A DNA stretch of 64,000 nucleotides from Ailurus styani (GCA_002007465.1 LNAC01000337.1:145752-209751), one strand, 5' to 3'. Positions 10,516 to 21,904 are shown, counted from the stretch's first letter. Numbers and translations: made by a program. Notes: generated by a model not told the origin, from the letters alone.

Positions 10516-10529
10516 AAAATGGGCAGGAA

Positions 10530-11485
10530 TGCTCAAAACCTTAACATGCCTTGCAAATACCCTAAAGAAGCTTATGTCTGTTGATAGTTGTACCTGTTTT
10601 CAAGAAGCATCTCATGGGGTTAGAGCTCCATGGAACGTACTTTGGGAAACACCAGTCAAGCATCTCAAGCAACTGGGGGCCTGGGAACCCCAAGGACCTG
10701 TCTGCAATATGCTTGATCAGAACACACATCATGAGAATTTTTAGTCCACGCCACCCTTAAAGTCAGAGTTGTTTAGTTCCGTGTCTTAGTTTCAAAGAGC
10801 CAAGATTTACATATCTGTGAAGGAGAGTCCTCATGCAACAGTTTCAGAAGGACCACTTTGCCTTTCTCAAAGGCAGAGTACCTAGACCCATTTCCAACAG
10901 AGGCTTCTCATGCAGTGAGAAGGCATGGAAAGGTGCGGATGACAAAAGTGATCTCATGAGTATCCCCTGGCCCATGTTGTTCAATGCCATGGACATTCCC
11001 CTAGGATCCTGATGAGTCATTAACCCCATTTCCCTTCATTTATTCATCCATCTGTCCAATATATATTTAATTAAGTACCAACTCTGAGTCAGGCACTGAA
11101 CTAGATACTTGGATACAGTGAACGAGATAGATGTTGTCTCTACCCTGCTAGAACTGACAATCCAACCTCATAACTGATCTTAAATGAGTGCTTCTGGCAG
11201 GGCTGCCATGTGTGGTTGTGCAGAGTGTTCACTGCACAAGGGCTCCAGGCCAAGTGGGAAGTGGGAACTGAAATCTATCTCACAGTCCATTCACCAAGTC
11301 AACACAGTATGAGACTGCACATTTTTCTAATTTGCACAAAGGTGCTCTTGTGTGGGTTAATAGCAACTCTGACTTCCTATAATGTTATAGGGTTTAGAGA
11401 CCTGTGAGTAGCCTCATGTCAGTGATTTCCAGGCTTATTATTAGGGTCTTTAAACCCCAAAGGTGATTTAAAAAATTAAATCCCA
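10530..11485. other. Mostly unique sequence, no gene seen
   Basis: 10620-10660 ('catggaacgtactttgggaa') looks like the end of a hAT-type DNA transposon relict. 11040-11170 resembles a much-eroded MIR-type copy. The rest holds nothing I recognise. Confidence 0.45.
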
Positions 11486-11704
11486 GAGATACCTGGGTGG
11501 CTCAGTTGGTTAAATGTCTGCCTTCAGCTCAGGTCATGATCCTGGGGTCCTAGGATCAAGCCCCTCATTGTGCTCCCTGCTCAGCGGGGAGTCTGCTTCT
11601 CTCTCTCTCTCTATCTCTGCCTGTGCTCCTTCCCCCACTTGCGCTCTCTTTCGCTCACTCTCTCCCTCTCCCAAATAAATAAATAAATAAATAATTTTTT
11701 TTTT
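11486..11704 (+). mobile_element. SINEC, sense, first of a tandem pair
   Basis: The head 'gagatacctgggtggctcag' is followed by the standard middle and a longer CT arm with 'ctttcgctcactctctccct', an (aaat)n tail and T12. A second SINEC in the same orientation starts 14 bases further on. Confidence 0.92.
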
Positions 11705-11718
11705 TTAAATTGAGCTAT

Positions 11719-11916
11719 GGGACACCTGGGTGGCTCAGTTGGTTAAGCACCTGCTTTCAGCTCAGGTCATGATGCCAGTGTCCTGGGATCGAGTCCCACG
11801 TCTGGCTCCCTGCTCATCGGAACACCTGCTTCTCCCTCTGCGTGCTGCTCCTCCTGATTGTACATTCTCTCTCTCTCTCTCTCTGACAAATAAATAAACA
11901 AAATCTTTTTTATTTT
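11719..11916 (+). mobile_element. SINEC, sense, second of a tandem pair
   Basis: The head 'gggacacctgggtggctcag' is followed by 'gctttcagctcaggtcatga' and a tail 'aaataaataaacaaaatc'. Flanking repeat aaattgagctat (11707-11718) recurs as aaattgagccgtat (11917-11930), so it inserted just downstream of the first SINEC tail, at a T/A-rich site. Confidence 0.92.
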
Positions 11917-12404
11917 AAATTGAGCCGTATGGTTGCTAGCCCCACATGAAGGACAGCAGGTCTGCCTTAGCTCATCTGAGAAATGAGAAATGGCAAAGTA
12001 AGTTTCAACAATCATACTGGAACAGGGGCCAGTTATTTCCTAAGAACAAGGTCCCGTGTGCCAAGGTCCTCTAGCCTTCCCTTGTGGAACTGGGGCGTTC
12101 AGGCTCAGCCACCCAGCTTTGTAAATAAAGCTGTCCCCTCCGCCTGCGCACTCCCTCCCAAGCTCGAGCCCATCCCGAGTACTATATGAAGGTACCATAG
12201 GATGTATCAGCAGGACAGATGGCCATCTGGCAATTTTGACCTCTTAACGCCAATGTTTCTCACTCTGGGTTGGGGAAACACTCTTTAAGTCTGTACTGTA
12301 GCATTCAAGAAACTGAAGCTAGAATGGGGAGATGTAATGAATCCTTTTGATTTCCAAAGTGTGTACTGTGTTTGAGAGTGAGATTGTTTTTGTGTGTGAA
12401 TTTC

Positions 12405-12545
12405 CTGGCTCAGCGCTTCTCAAATTTTAATGTGTAAATGAATCACCTCGATACTTATTAACATGCGAATCATGATTCAGCAGGTGTCTTTCTAACAAGA
12501 GCCCAAGTGATGTCGATGCAGCCAGTCCACATTAGTTGCAAGGCT
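12405..12545 (+). mobile_element. MER5A-like DNA transposon relict (hAT-Charlie)
   Basis: 'cagcgcttctcaaattttaa' at the left, 'atgaatcacctcgatactta' inside and 'gattcagcaggtgtctttct' further on follow the MER5A consensus order. It is a non-autonomous copy with no coding content. Confidence 0.7.
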
Positions 12546-12549
12546 GTGG

Positions 12550-12780
12550 TGCATGTGTTATGACATCAGAGACCCCTGAGTTAAAACCCCGCTTCTGCCA
12601 TCGACTCACTGTGTGACCTGAGTGCGTTATTTACCTTCACTGAGCCTTAGCACTTTTCCTCCGTGAAATGGGCAGGTGAATACCCACTTCCTCACCTTCT
12701 GGTTAGGATTACATGATGACGCACACACAGCGACGTGATGTCTGCCACCCTGGAGGCGCTCAATCACTGTGGGCATTAAT
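12550..12780 (+). mobile_element. MIR SINE relict
   Basis: 'cgcttctgccatcgactcac' and 'tgtgtgacctgagtgcgtta' are MIR core words; 'gaaatgggcaggtgaatacc' and 'ggcgctcaatcactgtgggc' give the middle and tail in the right order. It is nearly full length. Confidence 0.8.
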
Positions 12781-12924
12781 ATTTGTCCTTTGCCTTTTAA
12801 AAAAGGAGTGTCAGAAAAAGGGAGAAAACTTAGTTAAACAAAACCCCAGTTGTCACATTTACCTGGTCTTTGTCACGGAGTCTAAATCACAGAGGCTCAG
12901 CCGTTTTCTCTAGCCCCAATCCAC

Positions 12925-12990
12925 TCGAGGGCTATGACTGTGCCTGGCAGGCGGCAGGTGCTCAGCAAGTACTTGCTGAATGAGTGACTA
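12925..12990 (+). mobile_element. L2 3'-end fragment
   Basis: 'actgtgcctggcaggcggca' followed by 'ggtgctcagcaagtacttgc' and 'tgaatgagtgac' is the standard L2 terminal phrase. Confidence 0.65.
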
Positions 12991-14479
12991 ACGCACTTCC
13001 GTCAGGAACAGTAGCCTTAGCTGTCAGTGGGGCCAACTTCTCCCTACGACAGCAAAATCAGACTATGTGGGAGGTGGAGGTAGAAAACAGATGAGAGAAG
13101 CTCTCTCTAGGACTCTGATACCGTGCCCAACGGGGCAGCCCTTCCTCCCATTTAGGAATCAATCGTCCAAAGTTGACTTTTCTCTAAAATCATACAGTTC
13201 AGCTCTGTTCATTCATGGGAGCCCCCAGAGAAGAAAAGAACTCCGAGGGCAGGTCGGGGTCCCTTGCGAGCTGTGCTGGGAAGGAAGGTCACCCTCCCAG
13301 GGTCCCCAGACTTAGAGGGGCGCCTCCCCTAGAGGCCTCACGGGTCCTTCATCTCCTCCCCGGGGCTTGGTGAGGCACTCTCTGGAAGGTTGGCAAGGTC
13401 TTTGGTGAAAGAGTCATCCCTTGTCCGCTTTTGCAACCCGCTCTTGCTGGCCTATCTCTCTGCCCCTGCCCCTGGCCAGCCAGAGAGGTCTCGGCATCCT
13501 TCTGCCCAGGCGTGAACGCTCCAAGCCTTTGCCCCACTCTCCAAGCCAAATTGAGCTGTCTCCGCCTTGCCTTTCATTTTCTTCCTCTGTGGGTATAATT
13601 GTGTTGACAGCTACGAGAAACCAAATGTTTCCCTACATCGTTTAGAATTGTGTGGCCCATGAGGTTCCTTTTCATTTTGTTGTTTTCATCATGACTGCAA
13701 TGAGCACAGTTGTCAGGAGGAAAACCTCAAAACATTTTGGGGAAATAGCAAACTTAGACTAATGAATCAATCAGGCAGCCAACTCACAGGGGCTGCCTGA
13801 GCAGGACGTACCCAGATCCAAGCAGGTGTGGCTTGGGGAGCCAAAGCAGGAGGCTTCAGGGGTAGCCTGAGGCCACTTGAAGCCCAAATCCAAGTCAGAA
13901 CTTGGAGGAAGGGGAGGTGGGCAGACAAGGCGGGGTACATGTCAGTTGACCAGGAGGTAAATCACCAAAAGCTGTGGTTAAAAGCAGAGAACTGGGAATT
14001 CAAAAGACAACAAAGGTGGCAAGGGAAGCAATAGTACTGGATGAGGTTTATTTTTTGTCTTAAAGGGATAACTTTTTTCTGATTATAAGAGTTATAGCTA
14101 CCTATGAAAAACAACTTATAAAATACTTAAGTTTATGAAAAAGAAAATTTGGGCTCCACTTTGGGCTACATATACTATTTGTATATATCCCACTGATCTA
14201 TGTTTATATTTTTGCTAGCTGGCCCATCTTGTGTGGCTCAGAAGAATCTTGAACAATTGTTGAATAAATTCATCCCTGCTACTCTTTGCTCTGAAGCGGA
14301 CTCCCTGAAGTTGCCGACGTGAGAAGCAGCCCAACTGCAGACCAACATCTACAATTCTGAACACCAGGCTTATGACCTTTAAGGCTCATATTAGAATTTG
14401 TTCTGTGTTTTCTATGTCCACAGTATCTTAGTATGTGTGGCATAGCATCCAATCAGTCATCAAGTCCTGATTGTTCCAC
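12991..14479. other. Unique sequence, no gene seen
   Basis: About 1.5 kb without any SINEC or clear older repeat. Frames here, such as 13067-13315 and 13828-14034, are short and show no protein family. No splice-flanked exon can be proposed. Confidence 0.5.
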
Positions 14480-14995
14480 CACCAAAATGTATTTCAAACC
14501 CTACCACCTCTCGCCATCTCCTCTGACGCCTCCTTGCTCGGCGTCATGGTCATTACTCACCTGGAATGCTGCTTTAGCTTTCTCTCTGGTCTCTTTGCTT
14601 TCCATGCTTGCCTCCCTTTGGTTCATTCTTTTCATAGAAGCCAAAAGCAACTTCTAAAACTGTAAATCAGGCTATGTCATCCCTTGCTTAAAACTCTCCT
14701 GTGATTTCTCATTACGCTTAGAACAAAACTCAAACTCAATGCTCTGCCCAGGAAGACCCCAGCCCTCCTCTCCACTTCACTTCTTACTACTCTATCACTT
14801 GCTTGTTCCATTCGAGCCCTGCTGGCCTGCCTGCTGTTCCTTGAACATACTAAATGCATTCCCCACCACAGGCCCCTTGTATGTGCTGATCCAGCTCCCG
14901 GGAATACTCTTTCCACAGGTCTTTGTACAACTCAAGCCTTTTCTTTATTTTCTCCTAGAAGACATTCATTAACCACTCTTTCTTGAAAAAAACTT
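14480..14995 (+). mobile_element. L2 LINE 3' region
   Basis: 'tcaggctatgtcatcccttg', 'cttaaaactctcctgtgatt', 'gccctgctggcctgcctgct', 'gttccttgaacatactaaat' and 'gggaatactctttccacagg' are in L2 3'-UTR order. It is about 500 bases long, one of the longest L2 pieces in the window. Frames inside it are not genes. Confidence 0.82.
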
Positions 14996-15044
14996 ATCTC
15001 TACAGGCCCATTTTCTTTTCTTTTTTTAAACATAGAGGTTACTA

Positions 15045-15238
15045 TGGGGTACCTGGTGGCTCAGTCAGTTAACTGTCTGCTTTTGGCTCAGGTCATGATC
15101 TTGGGGTCCTGGAATCAAGCCCCACATTGGGATCCCTACTCAGTGGGGAGTGCGCTTCTCCCTCTGCCCTTCCCCCTGATTGTGCTCTTTCTCTCTCAAA
15201 TAAATAATAAATAAATAAATAAATACTATTTTAAAAAT
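15045..15238 (+). mobile_element. SINEC, sense
   Basis: The head 'tggggtacctggtggctcag' has lost one G of the usual 'ctgggtggc'. The middle and CT arm are normal and the tail is (aaat)n then 'actattttaaaa'. Flanking repeat atagaggttacta (15032-15044) recurs as atagaagttacta (15239-15251), one mismatch in 13. Confidence 0.94.
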
Positions 15239-15404
15239 ATAGAAGTTACTACGAATTATTGTTAAAGTACACAATCACTCTCAGAATCATAAGCTCCAGA
15301 ATTCCAGAATCTGACAGTCCTAAAATTTTGGAATCTAAATTTTACTTTTGTGGAATCTTCATCACATCAAAGCTAAGAGTTCAGGGTTTAAAACCAGTCA
15401 GTCT

Positions 15405-15500
15405 AAGAAGAACGCTATACAGATGGAGAAACCGAGCCCACTGGCCTTGAAGACTTGCTAGATGTTCAGCTCAGGGCAAAGCTAGGACAGAACAGTTTTC
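15405..15500 (-). mobile_element. MIR fragment, antisense
   Basis: 'acagatggagaaaccgagcc' and 'cagctcagggcaaagctagg' resemble the reversed MIR core. Short and diverged. Confidence 0.5.
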
Positions 15501-16877
15501 CCAGCACCAAGGCAGTGTTAGGTCTCTGCATCAGTGGATTTCAAACTGGGTTCCGCAAGTCACCAACGTTCCTCATAAGGATCAAGAAGGTTGTGCCTTA
15601 AGGAAATAGATAAGGAAGGGGTGGTCAGAGAGCTCAGGCCCCCTTCAACCAAAAGCAGTTCTACTGTTATACCATTTATACTGAGACCTAAGTAGCTGTC
15701 TTCGTGGAAAAGGGTATTTCTGCCCCCACCTCAGTTTTCAAAACCTCTGTGCTATATATTGTGTTCAATAAATAATTATGAAAAGCAACAGACAAATACC
15801 CTCCCCCCCCAAAAAAAACCCCACAGACAACCACACTGGTAATACAAATGAGAACCTCAGAGATGTTGTTTGGCAAAACTGAGACTGACACGAAATTCCA
15901 ACTATATTTCCTGCAGGTAGTGGTGGTGGTGGTTGGGTGGGTGGTTAGGACAAGAACTGTCTAAACAAAATACAGTCTAGAAATCTGCATCTGAGCTCAC
16001 TTTTCAAATATAGCCTGGCAATTTCAGGTTCTGGGCACAGTGAGGAAGAGAAAAGCCTGTCCTAAAATGTACTTTGGGCATCTTATCAAGAACCGCATCT
16101 ATTTACAAAGAAAGCGCACAATCCTTAAGAACCGTGGTTGATAATAATATGCCCGGAGGATTGGATCCTGATTAAGACCTTCAGCTACACGAATAAAATC
16201 TTTCCGTTGACCCAGACTGCATATTCTGGTTACCACCCCTCCAAAATGCATTGTTTCCCATCCTGGTGAAGTAACATCCCCAAAATGCAGAAAGAGTAAC
16301 CAAATCAGGATTCAGAAAGTAGCAATCAGTAGGAATAAGTAGATTGACAACTGGTTATGAGAAGATATCTGTCCAGATCTGCAATGTCAATTTTAAAAAG
16401 TGATAGCATCTTCATTAATACACTACTTTCCCTCTAGAACACTTGTGGGGGGGGTACATAGACAACAGAGGAACACGCTCTTACCTCCCTAACTTTCTCT
16501 CAGTGTCCTGGTTCCCAAGGCAACATTCTCCAATGGATTAGAAAGACACACATAGAAAATGTGTTTGTAAAGCCCCGTGGCCCCCAAGATGGGAAATCTT
16601 ACTTCCACTTTGCTTGGATCAAGATTTTATTTCACTTCAGTGTTTCTGTACTCGATGAAAGATAAGAGATAAGAGATATCATCTATGAAAAGGTACCAAG
16701 AGCAGAAGGAGTTCTCAAGAGGGACAAGACCCTGCTTTTAGAGACATCTTTGTCTCTGGGGGTTTTAAGCAACCCTTTTGCTCTACTTTGTTTTTCTGTT
16801 TCTTGCTGTTTGTTTTTCACAGACCTTCAGTTCAAGAGTCATGAAAAGCCTCTGCCCACAAAGTAGTGACAATACTC
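15501..16877. other. Mostly unique sequence, no gene seen
   Basis: 15533-15600 ('ttcaaactgggttccgcaag') may be a hAT-type relict. A GGT/TGG-rich stretch lies at about 15918-15945, and a C8A9 homopolymer junction at about 15802-15818. No gene signal. Confidence 0.45.
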
Positions 16878-16960
16878 TCAATCTCTCTCTGTGTCTCTGT
16901 CTCTCCCTCTTTCTGTCTCTGTTTCTCTCTCTTTGTCTCTGTCTCTGTCTCTCTCTCTGG
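16878..16960. repeat. (TCTCTG)n-like CT-rich low-complexity tract
   Basis: Imperfect repeats of tctctg / tctctctc run for about 80 bases. They give long open frames on both strands (for example 16778-16999 plus and 16783-16980 minus) that are repeat artefacts. Confidence 0.9.
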
Positions 16961-17084
16961 GCATGCTTTATTTTCTTCATAGCTGGGGTGACTTTATGAC
17001 TTACAATCTAAATGACACTGTTAGAGTGAAGGGGACACTGTTAATCAATAGTCTGTATTTATTTACTTCCTTGTGTATATGCAG

Positions 17085-17195
17085 CTTCTGTCCCTATAGC
17101 ATCCCAGCTCCATGAGTGCACACTGCCTAGTTGGCCACTGTGTTCTCAGCACCACGGACAGCGCCCTGCAGAGCGCACACCTTGGAGAGTGTCGC
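17085..17195 (+). mobile_element. L2 3'-end fragment
   Basis: 'cagctccatgagtgcacac' and 'cactgtgttctcagcaccac' followed by 'agcgccctgcagagcgcac' is the eroded L2 terminal text. Confidence 0.5.
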
Positions 17196-18379
17196 CGCAA
17201 GGGACAGCCAAGGACGTGGATGAGACGTGAACTCATGAGAAACCTGCATGATGAGCATGCGTTTCCCAATGAACATTTTGGGAAGAGAATATTCCAAGTG
17301 AAAAGACTATCTTCTGTAAAATACCTGAGAAGAGAGTAAGATAGTGGCTTGTCTAAAGAGACGGAAGGACACCACCATGCCCGCGGTGGGAAGGATGAGA
17401 GGGAACGTGGGGAGCGATGAGGCAGACTGTGTAGGACCTCATGGGGGTCTAGACTCTATCCCAAGGTGGGTGCAAAGTTACTGACATGTTTGAAAAGGAG
17501 CCATGACTCTTAGTAATAGCCACTTTTGAGGTTCCTCTACATTGAATAATACCTATACGGTTCAAGATATTTTATCTTACTTTTTCATAAACAATACTTT
17601 TATATGGTTCAAATTTGAAAGGAGTCATTGAAAAATCTATCTTTCCCCTATTTTTCCCTGGAGTCAGTGTTATGAATTTCTTATTTACACTTTATATTTC
17701 CAGGGATGTCTTGTCCTATAAAAGTGTATATGTATACACACACACACACACACACACATAGATACTTATGTGTTTATGGACATACATACATACATATATT
17801 TACACATATATGTGCATATAATACATATACACATATATTCTCCCCCTTTTTTAAAAAATTGGAAACAGACCTTACACACTCTTCTGTATCTAGCTTTCTT
17901 CATCTGAGACAAAGCACCTGGGTAGCTTCTTCATCATTTGTGTATCTTAGTTTAGCATTTAAGGCCTCTTGTCTCTCCAAAATAGTTTTCCCCTATTCCT
18001 CATTATCTGTATTTTTCTGTAGATCATTTAATGCCTTTGATCTCGATCTTTAGATCATTCTTCTCTAAACTATGTTTCATATTCACAAACATTCCTATCC
18101 CCACTCCACCGTCAAATAAGTTTGGTAATTTCTAGGTTAAACAAGGATAAGTAGGTTTGACTTTGTTTTCATTTTTTAACTACAAAACCTCCCTGGCCTT
18201 CAGTGGACTTTAATGTCCATGTTGACACACAGAAGGGACGTGGAGGGAAGCATTTCCCACCTGTGCTCGTGTTGGGAGCTCTTTCCCTGAGCATTTCAGC
18301 ACATGGCGAGCTACCAAAGAGATGCTGAAAATGCTGCCTTGGGCAGTGTCTCTCTCCTTTGGGCAGCAATGGATGAAGA
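17196..18379. other. Unique AT-rich sequence with a CA tract; no gene seen
   Basis: The only repeat recognised is the CA/TA tract at about 17735-17830. 18169-18471 has an antisense open frame without protein-family content, partly over an L1 end. Confidence 0.45.
17735..17758. repeat. (CA)n microsatellite with TA-rich flank
   Basis: Twelve CA units, followed by a degenerate tacata/catata stretch to about 17835. Confidence 0.95.
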
Positions 18380-18605
18380 CTGACCAGTCCCGGGGAGGTG
18401 TTGGAGGGCTGGAGTAACAGGGCGATAGGCATTAAGGAGGGCATTTGAAGTAATGAGCATTCCTTGGGCAAATAATAAAAATAAAATTAAAAAAAAAAAA
18501 GAAGTAATGAGCACTGGGTGTTGTATGCAAACGATGAATCACTAAATTCTACCTCTGAAAAATAATAATACACTATATGTTAATTAAATTGGATTTAAAT
18601 TTTAA
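18380..18605 (+). mobile_element. Carnivore L1 3' end with a micro-insertion
   Basis: 'ggcgataggcattaaggagg', 'gtaatgagcactgggtgttg', 'tgaatcactaaattctacct' and 'cactatatgttaattaaatt' are the usual end of carnivore L1. The element is interrupted at 18460-18500 by a short A-rich insert. Much of this copy appears again at 18725-18836 because of an assembly duplication. Confidence 0.85.
18460..18500 (+). mobile_element. 41-bp retro-insertion with 13-bp TSD
   Basis: The insert reads 'ttccttgggcaaataataaa' and then A-rich sequence ending in A12. It is bracketed by identical copies of gaagtaatgagca at 18447-18459 and 18501-18513. Removing it restores the L1 text. This fits an extremely 5'-truncated poly(A) insertion made by L1 machinery; the source RNA cannot be named from about 10 informative bases. 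Confidence 0.7.
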
Positions 18606-18925
18606 AAATTTTAAGATTTTTTAAAAATTTATTTTAAATTAAAAAAATTTTTTTAAAGACTGAATGGTTCCTGCTATCCAACTTTCCTTCTTTTNAATAA
18701 ATAAAAAAAAATAAAATTAAAAAAAAAAAAAGAAGTAATGAGCACTGGGTGTTGTATGCAAACGATGAATCACTAAATTCTACCTCTGAAAAATAATAAT
18801 ACACTATATGTTAATTAAATTGGATTTAAATTTTAAAAATTTTAAGATTTTTTAAAAATTTATTTTAAATTAAAAAAATTTTTTTAAAGACTGAATGGTT
18901 CCTGCTATCCAACTTTCCTTCTTTT
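18471..18925. other. Single-N gap at 18695 flanked by duplicate sequence
   Basis: 18471-18694 and 18696-18925 are the same sequence, differing visibly only in the A-rich length near the start. Both end 'ccaactttccttctttt'. An unknown base N lies exactly between them. This is the pattern of two overlapping contig ends placed side by side, so one copy is probably not real. Confidence 0.85.
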
Positions 18926-19689
18926 AAGCTTGATGCTGACCAATACTTTTCTGTTAATAGTTCTTCTCCAGTCAGGTTAGAGCACAATCGATATAGTTAC
19001 CACTTTCTTAGTCAGTCCTGATGATACACCCTGTTCACCTTGATTAGATTTGAGTGTTTCCCAAGTCAGCAAGGCATTCAGGAGCTATTTCTCAGAGTGA
19101 GCAAATGTTCAGGTTTATATGTTCTGGGCTCATTCTTACAAGGTCCGCACTGAAAGAGAGTCTTGATCTCCAAACTTGGGGCACTTTGCTCAGCTCCCTA
19201 ATGACTGGCTATAGTCCAGGGGGCTTGGGACTCCACCTCCAGTGCCCTCTCTCCTACCCCCTAGTTTCCCCAGCCCCTGTCCCCACACTGCATTTTGGAC
19301 ACCAGCCTCCTCTCTCCAGCATCATTGCAAAATCTTTCAAGTCAGAAGCGTTGGTTTCGTCTTCTTTTCATGTTCTATACCTACACCTCTCCTTTACCCA
19401 CAGTGCCAGGCACACTAGAGGTTATTAATATTTAATTATCTTTGCAATAACTTTGTAGGAGGGGATGGGTTTCTGTAATCTCTCTCTCCATTCTGAGAAT
19501 AAAAGATGCATCAATCAAAATCAGCTCTGCCAACCAGCATTCACGTGATTTGGCAGGCAACAGGCTTTCGCCCAATGCTGTAGGACACAGTCTGCCCACC
19601 TATTTGCATATTCGTAGGGCCCGGTGATTATAAAGACCAGGAAGTTGTCAGGGTTCATTGAGCCTGGCTTCCCCTCACTTTAATTACGA
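18926..19689. other. Unique sequence, no gene seen
   Basis: No repeat or exon recognised. The frame 19054-19428 is not similar to any protein I know. Confidence 0.5.
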
Positions 19690-19910
19690 GGGCGCTGCCG
19701 AAGAGGGTCATGGCTTGCCCAAGTTCACACAGAGGCGGGACTCGGGGCCAGGTTGGCTGCCTTGCCCTGGCTCTCTGTCACTGGCAATGTTGGCTCATTT
19801 GTAAAACGGGGTTGGTGGTACCCAACTCACAGGACTACCATGGGGCCACTCTGCTGAGAATTTGCACAGTATGGGGTGCTGCTAGTGCTCAATGTGTGGT
19901 GGTTATTATC
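19690..19910. mobile_element. Two MIR fragments in opposite orientation
   Basis: 19700-19765 reads like reversed MIR ('ggcttgcccaagttcacac'), while 19770-19905 reads like forward MIR ('tttgtaaaacggggttggtg' then 'agtgctcaatgtgtggtgg'). Both are diverged. Confidence 0.55.
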
Positions 19911-20399
19911 GCTAAGCAATGTCTTTCTGCCATGACACCTTGTAAGATTGAAAGAGCAAGGCTGATTTCTCTGCATTTCCAATGCCTATTACTGGCTTCC
20001 ACTTCATAGGATCCAGCAAGCATGCGAGGGTGATAACCCAGCTCTCTTGATTGTTCGCCGAACTTCCATCTAGAGCCCCAAGGGAAATCGACCCTGTCCT
20101 CTTCTCAGAGACCATAGGGAAAACTGAGGTCCTCTGGGACTTCAGATAGATGAGACTCTGAACTCTCCCCTGCCTCAGTTTCCCCTGTCATCTCACGGAG
20201 CTCCTCCTGAGGAAGAAGATGCAGCAAGCCATGATTGATGGATTCATTAGGGTTTGGAAAGGGCCTCCAGTCCTGGAGCCAAGCACTGTTATTTAAAGAA
20301 CACTGATGGAAGAGTGGAGTTAGGTATTCAAATCGTCCTTGGAGGACTGACAAGGCGGCCAGTCATTGTAGGGCATTTAGAGAGCTAATTCCTTGCTTC

Positions 20400-20680
20400 A
20401 GTATTTAAGGCCTTCGAAAAAGCTACATCCATCTTCCATGAAGAAAAAAAATATGTTCTTGCATCTTCTTGCTATCTAGAGATTATTTAGTGCTCTGATA
20501 TTGACACCGCTTCTGTAGAAAGATTTAAAGATAAAAACGCAATGTATTCAAGTGCTGATCATTTTTCATTGTCACTTAGTGACAGTACAGCCTGGAGTCA
20601 ATTGCAGCAGATTTATCTTTTGTGATATTGATCGTGTGCATGTGTGCCTAAGCTGTTTGCAAATACCCGGCTCCCCCAGC
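20400..20680. promoter_or_regulatory. Candidate conserved non-coding element
   Basis: A repeat-free, moderately AT-rich block containing 'ctagagattatttagtgctc', 'gaaagatttaaagataaaa', 'tcatttttcattgtcactta' and 'gatttatcttttgtgatatt'. The word texture is that of vertebrate regulatory elements. No open frame of interest. Conservation not tested. Confidence 0.35.
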
Positions 20681-21054
20681 AAGGAGGCACTGCATGGTGG
20701 GGGAGGGGGAGGTATCAGGCAAAAGAGAGGGGGCCCAGTGGAGACCCTGCCCCAGTACCAGAGTCTGGATGGGCACTGCAGAGAAGGTCCTGGTCCTGGA
20801 GGCCCAGAGCAAGCTGGCCATTAAATGCCTGGAGTGTGTGACTTGCTATTTCATTGTCATTCGAAGCCCCACGAGGTCCAAGGGAGAAAAAAAAGCCCAG
20901 AGCCCCTTGTGTCCTGAGGCAAATTAAAAAAAAAAAAAACAAAAAAACTTGAGCTGGAGTTTCAGCTTCTTTGAAGTTTGTCTCTATTCCGTAAGCACGT
21001 GGGCAGCTCCCCAGTTTGGGAGGACACTGAGCTCTAACACAGCACCCTCGTCTT

Positions 21055-21245
21055 TGCAATGACATTGACCAAACACCTACTGTGCACCAGGCACAACACA
21101 GGAAGTTTCCCATGCACCCTCCTTATGAAAAGCCACCCGGTAGGGGAGGGGAGCTGCAGAAGACAGAAGGGGCTGGTGGTCATTACCCTGCATTGTACAG
21201 AGGAGGCCGAACCTTTAGCGAAAAGACTGGCCCAGACCACCTGCC
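21055..21245 (-). mobile_element. MIR SINE relict, antisense
   Basis: 'aaacacctactgtgcaccag' followed by 'gcacaacacaggaagtttcc' and later 'cattgtacagaggaggccga' is the reversed MIR order. Confidence 0.7.
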
Positions 21246-21464
21246 TTTCACTCCTTAATCATGTCTTTCTATGTTCTCTCCAGCGAGGGCCACTCCCTGG
21301 CCAGTTTTCCCTCAAAGGCAGCCCCAAATCTCACACAGGGTCCCTAGTGGAGAATGGTTCTCACCTGATCTCAAGCCCTCAATGATAAAAAAATAATAAT
21401 AATGGTGATGACAGTGCAGTATAATTAAGAGAAATCAAAAAGAAAGGAAATAATTGGCTTAGGA

Positions 21465-21660
21465 GTTGGTAGTTAGAATCCTAGGTCTGGCTCTGCCACT
21501 AGCTCATTTGGTGACCTTCCTAGTTAGCTTCTGTAGAAGTCAGTTTCCTTACCTGTAAAATGGAAATGAAACAATACATTTCTGTTACAGAGGGTTAACC
21601 TGAAGGTGTATTGAGAGGAAGGCTGTTAGTGTTATTTCTTAGTTGATTCCTGTAACAAAT
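21465..21660 (+). mobile_element. MIR SINE relict
   Basis: 'ctaggtctggctctgccact' then 'gtcagtttccttacctgtaa' and 'aatggaaatgaaacaataca' follow the MIR core closely. Confidence 0.8.
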
Positions 21661-21719
21661 ACTTCCCGGGACAAGGTTAAGGTCAGGGCTCCCACCCTGT
21701 TTGGTGCAGCACTGATATG

Positions 21720-21900
21720 TCATCTATGGCTGTGGAAGATTCTGGGCTTTAGGGTCTGAGTCCCGCCGTCACCTCTTCCTTACGGTGTGACCACAGGCAA
21801 GACATTGAACCTCCCTGACCCTCGGTGTTTTTATCTATGCTATTGAGATATTTACTCCTGTTTTGGTGGTTTGGGGGATAGGAGGGCACTTATGTAAAGA
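21720..21900 (+). mobile_element. MIR SINE relict
   Basis: 'gactctgg'-type start is lost, but 'tacggtgtgaccacaggcaa' and 'cctccctgaccctcggtgtt' are recognisable MIR core words. It lies 60 bases after another MIR in the same orientation. Confidence 0.65.
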
Positions 21901-21904
21901 TTCC

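Noticed and set aside
11486..11916. Tandem tRNA-like heads that might be tRNA genes
   Set aside because: The heads are SINEC promoters derived from tRNA-Lys; they do not form an intact cloverleaf and are followed by the SINE body.
14433..14972. Frames with leucine-rich, membrane-like stretches
   Set aside because: They lie in L2 3' sequence, which is pyrimidine-rich and gives leucine/serine-rich translations.
16778..16999. Serine/leucine-rich and arginine-rich frames on opposite strands
   Set aside because: They are translations of the CT-rich simple repeat.
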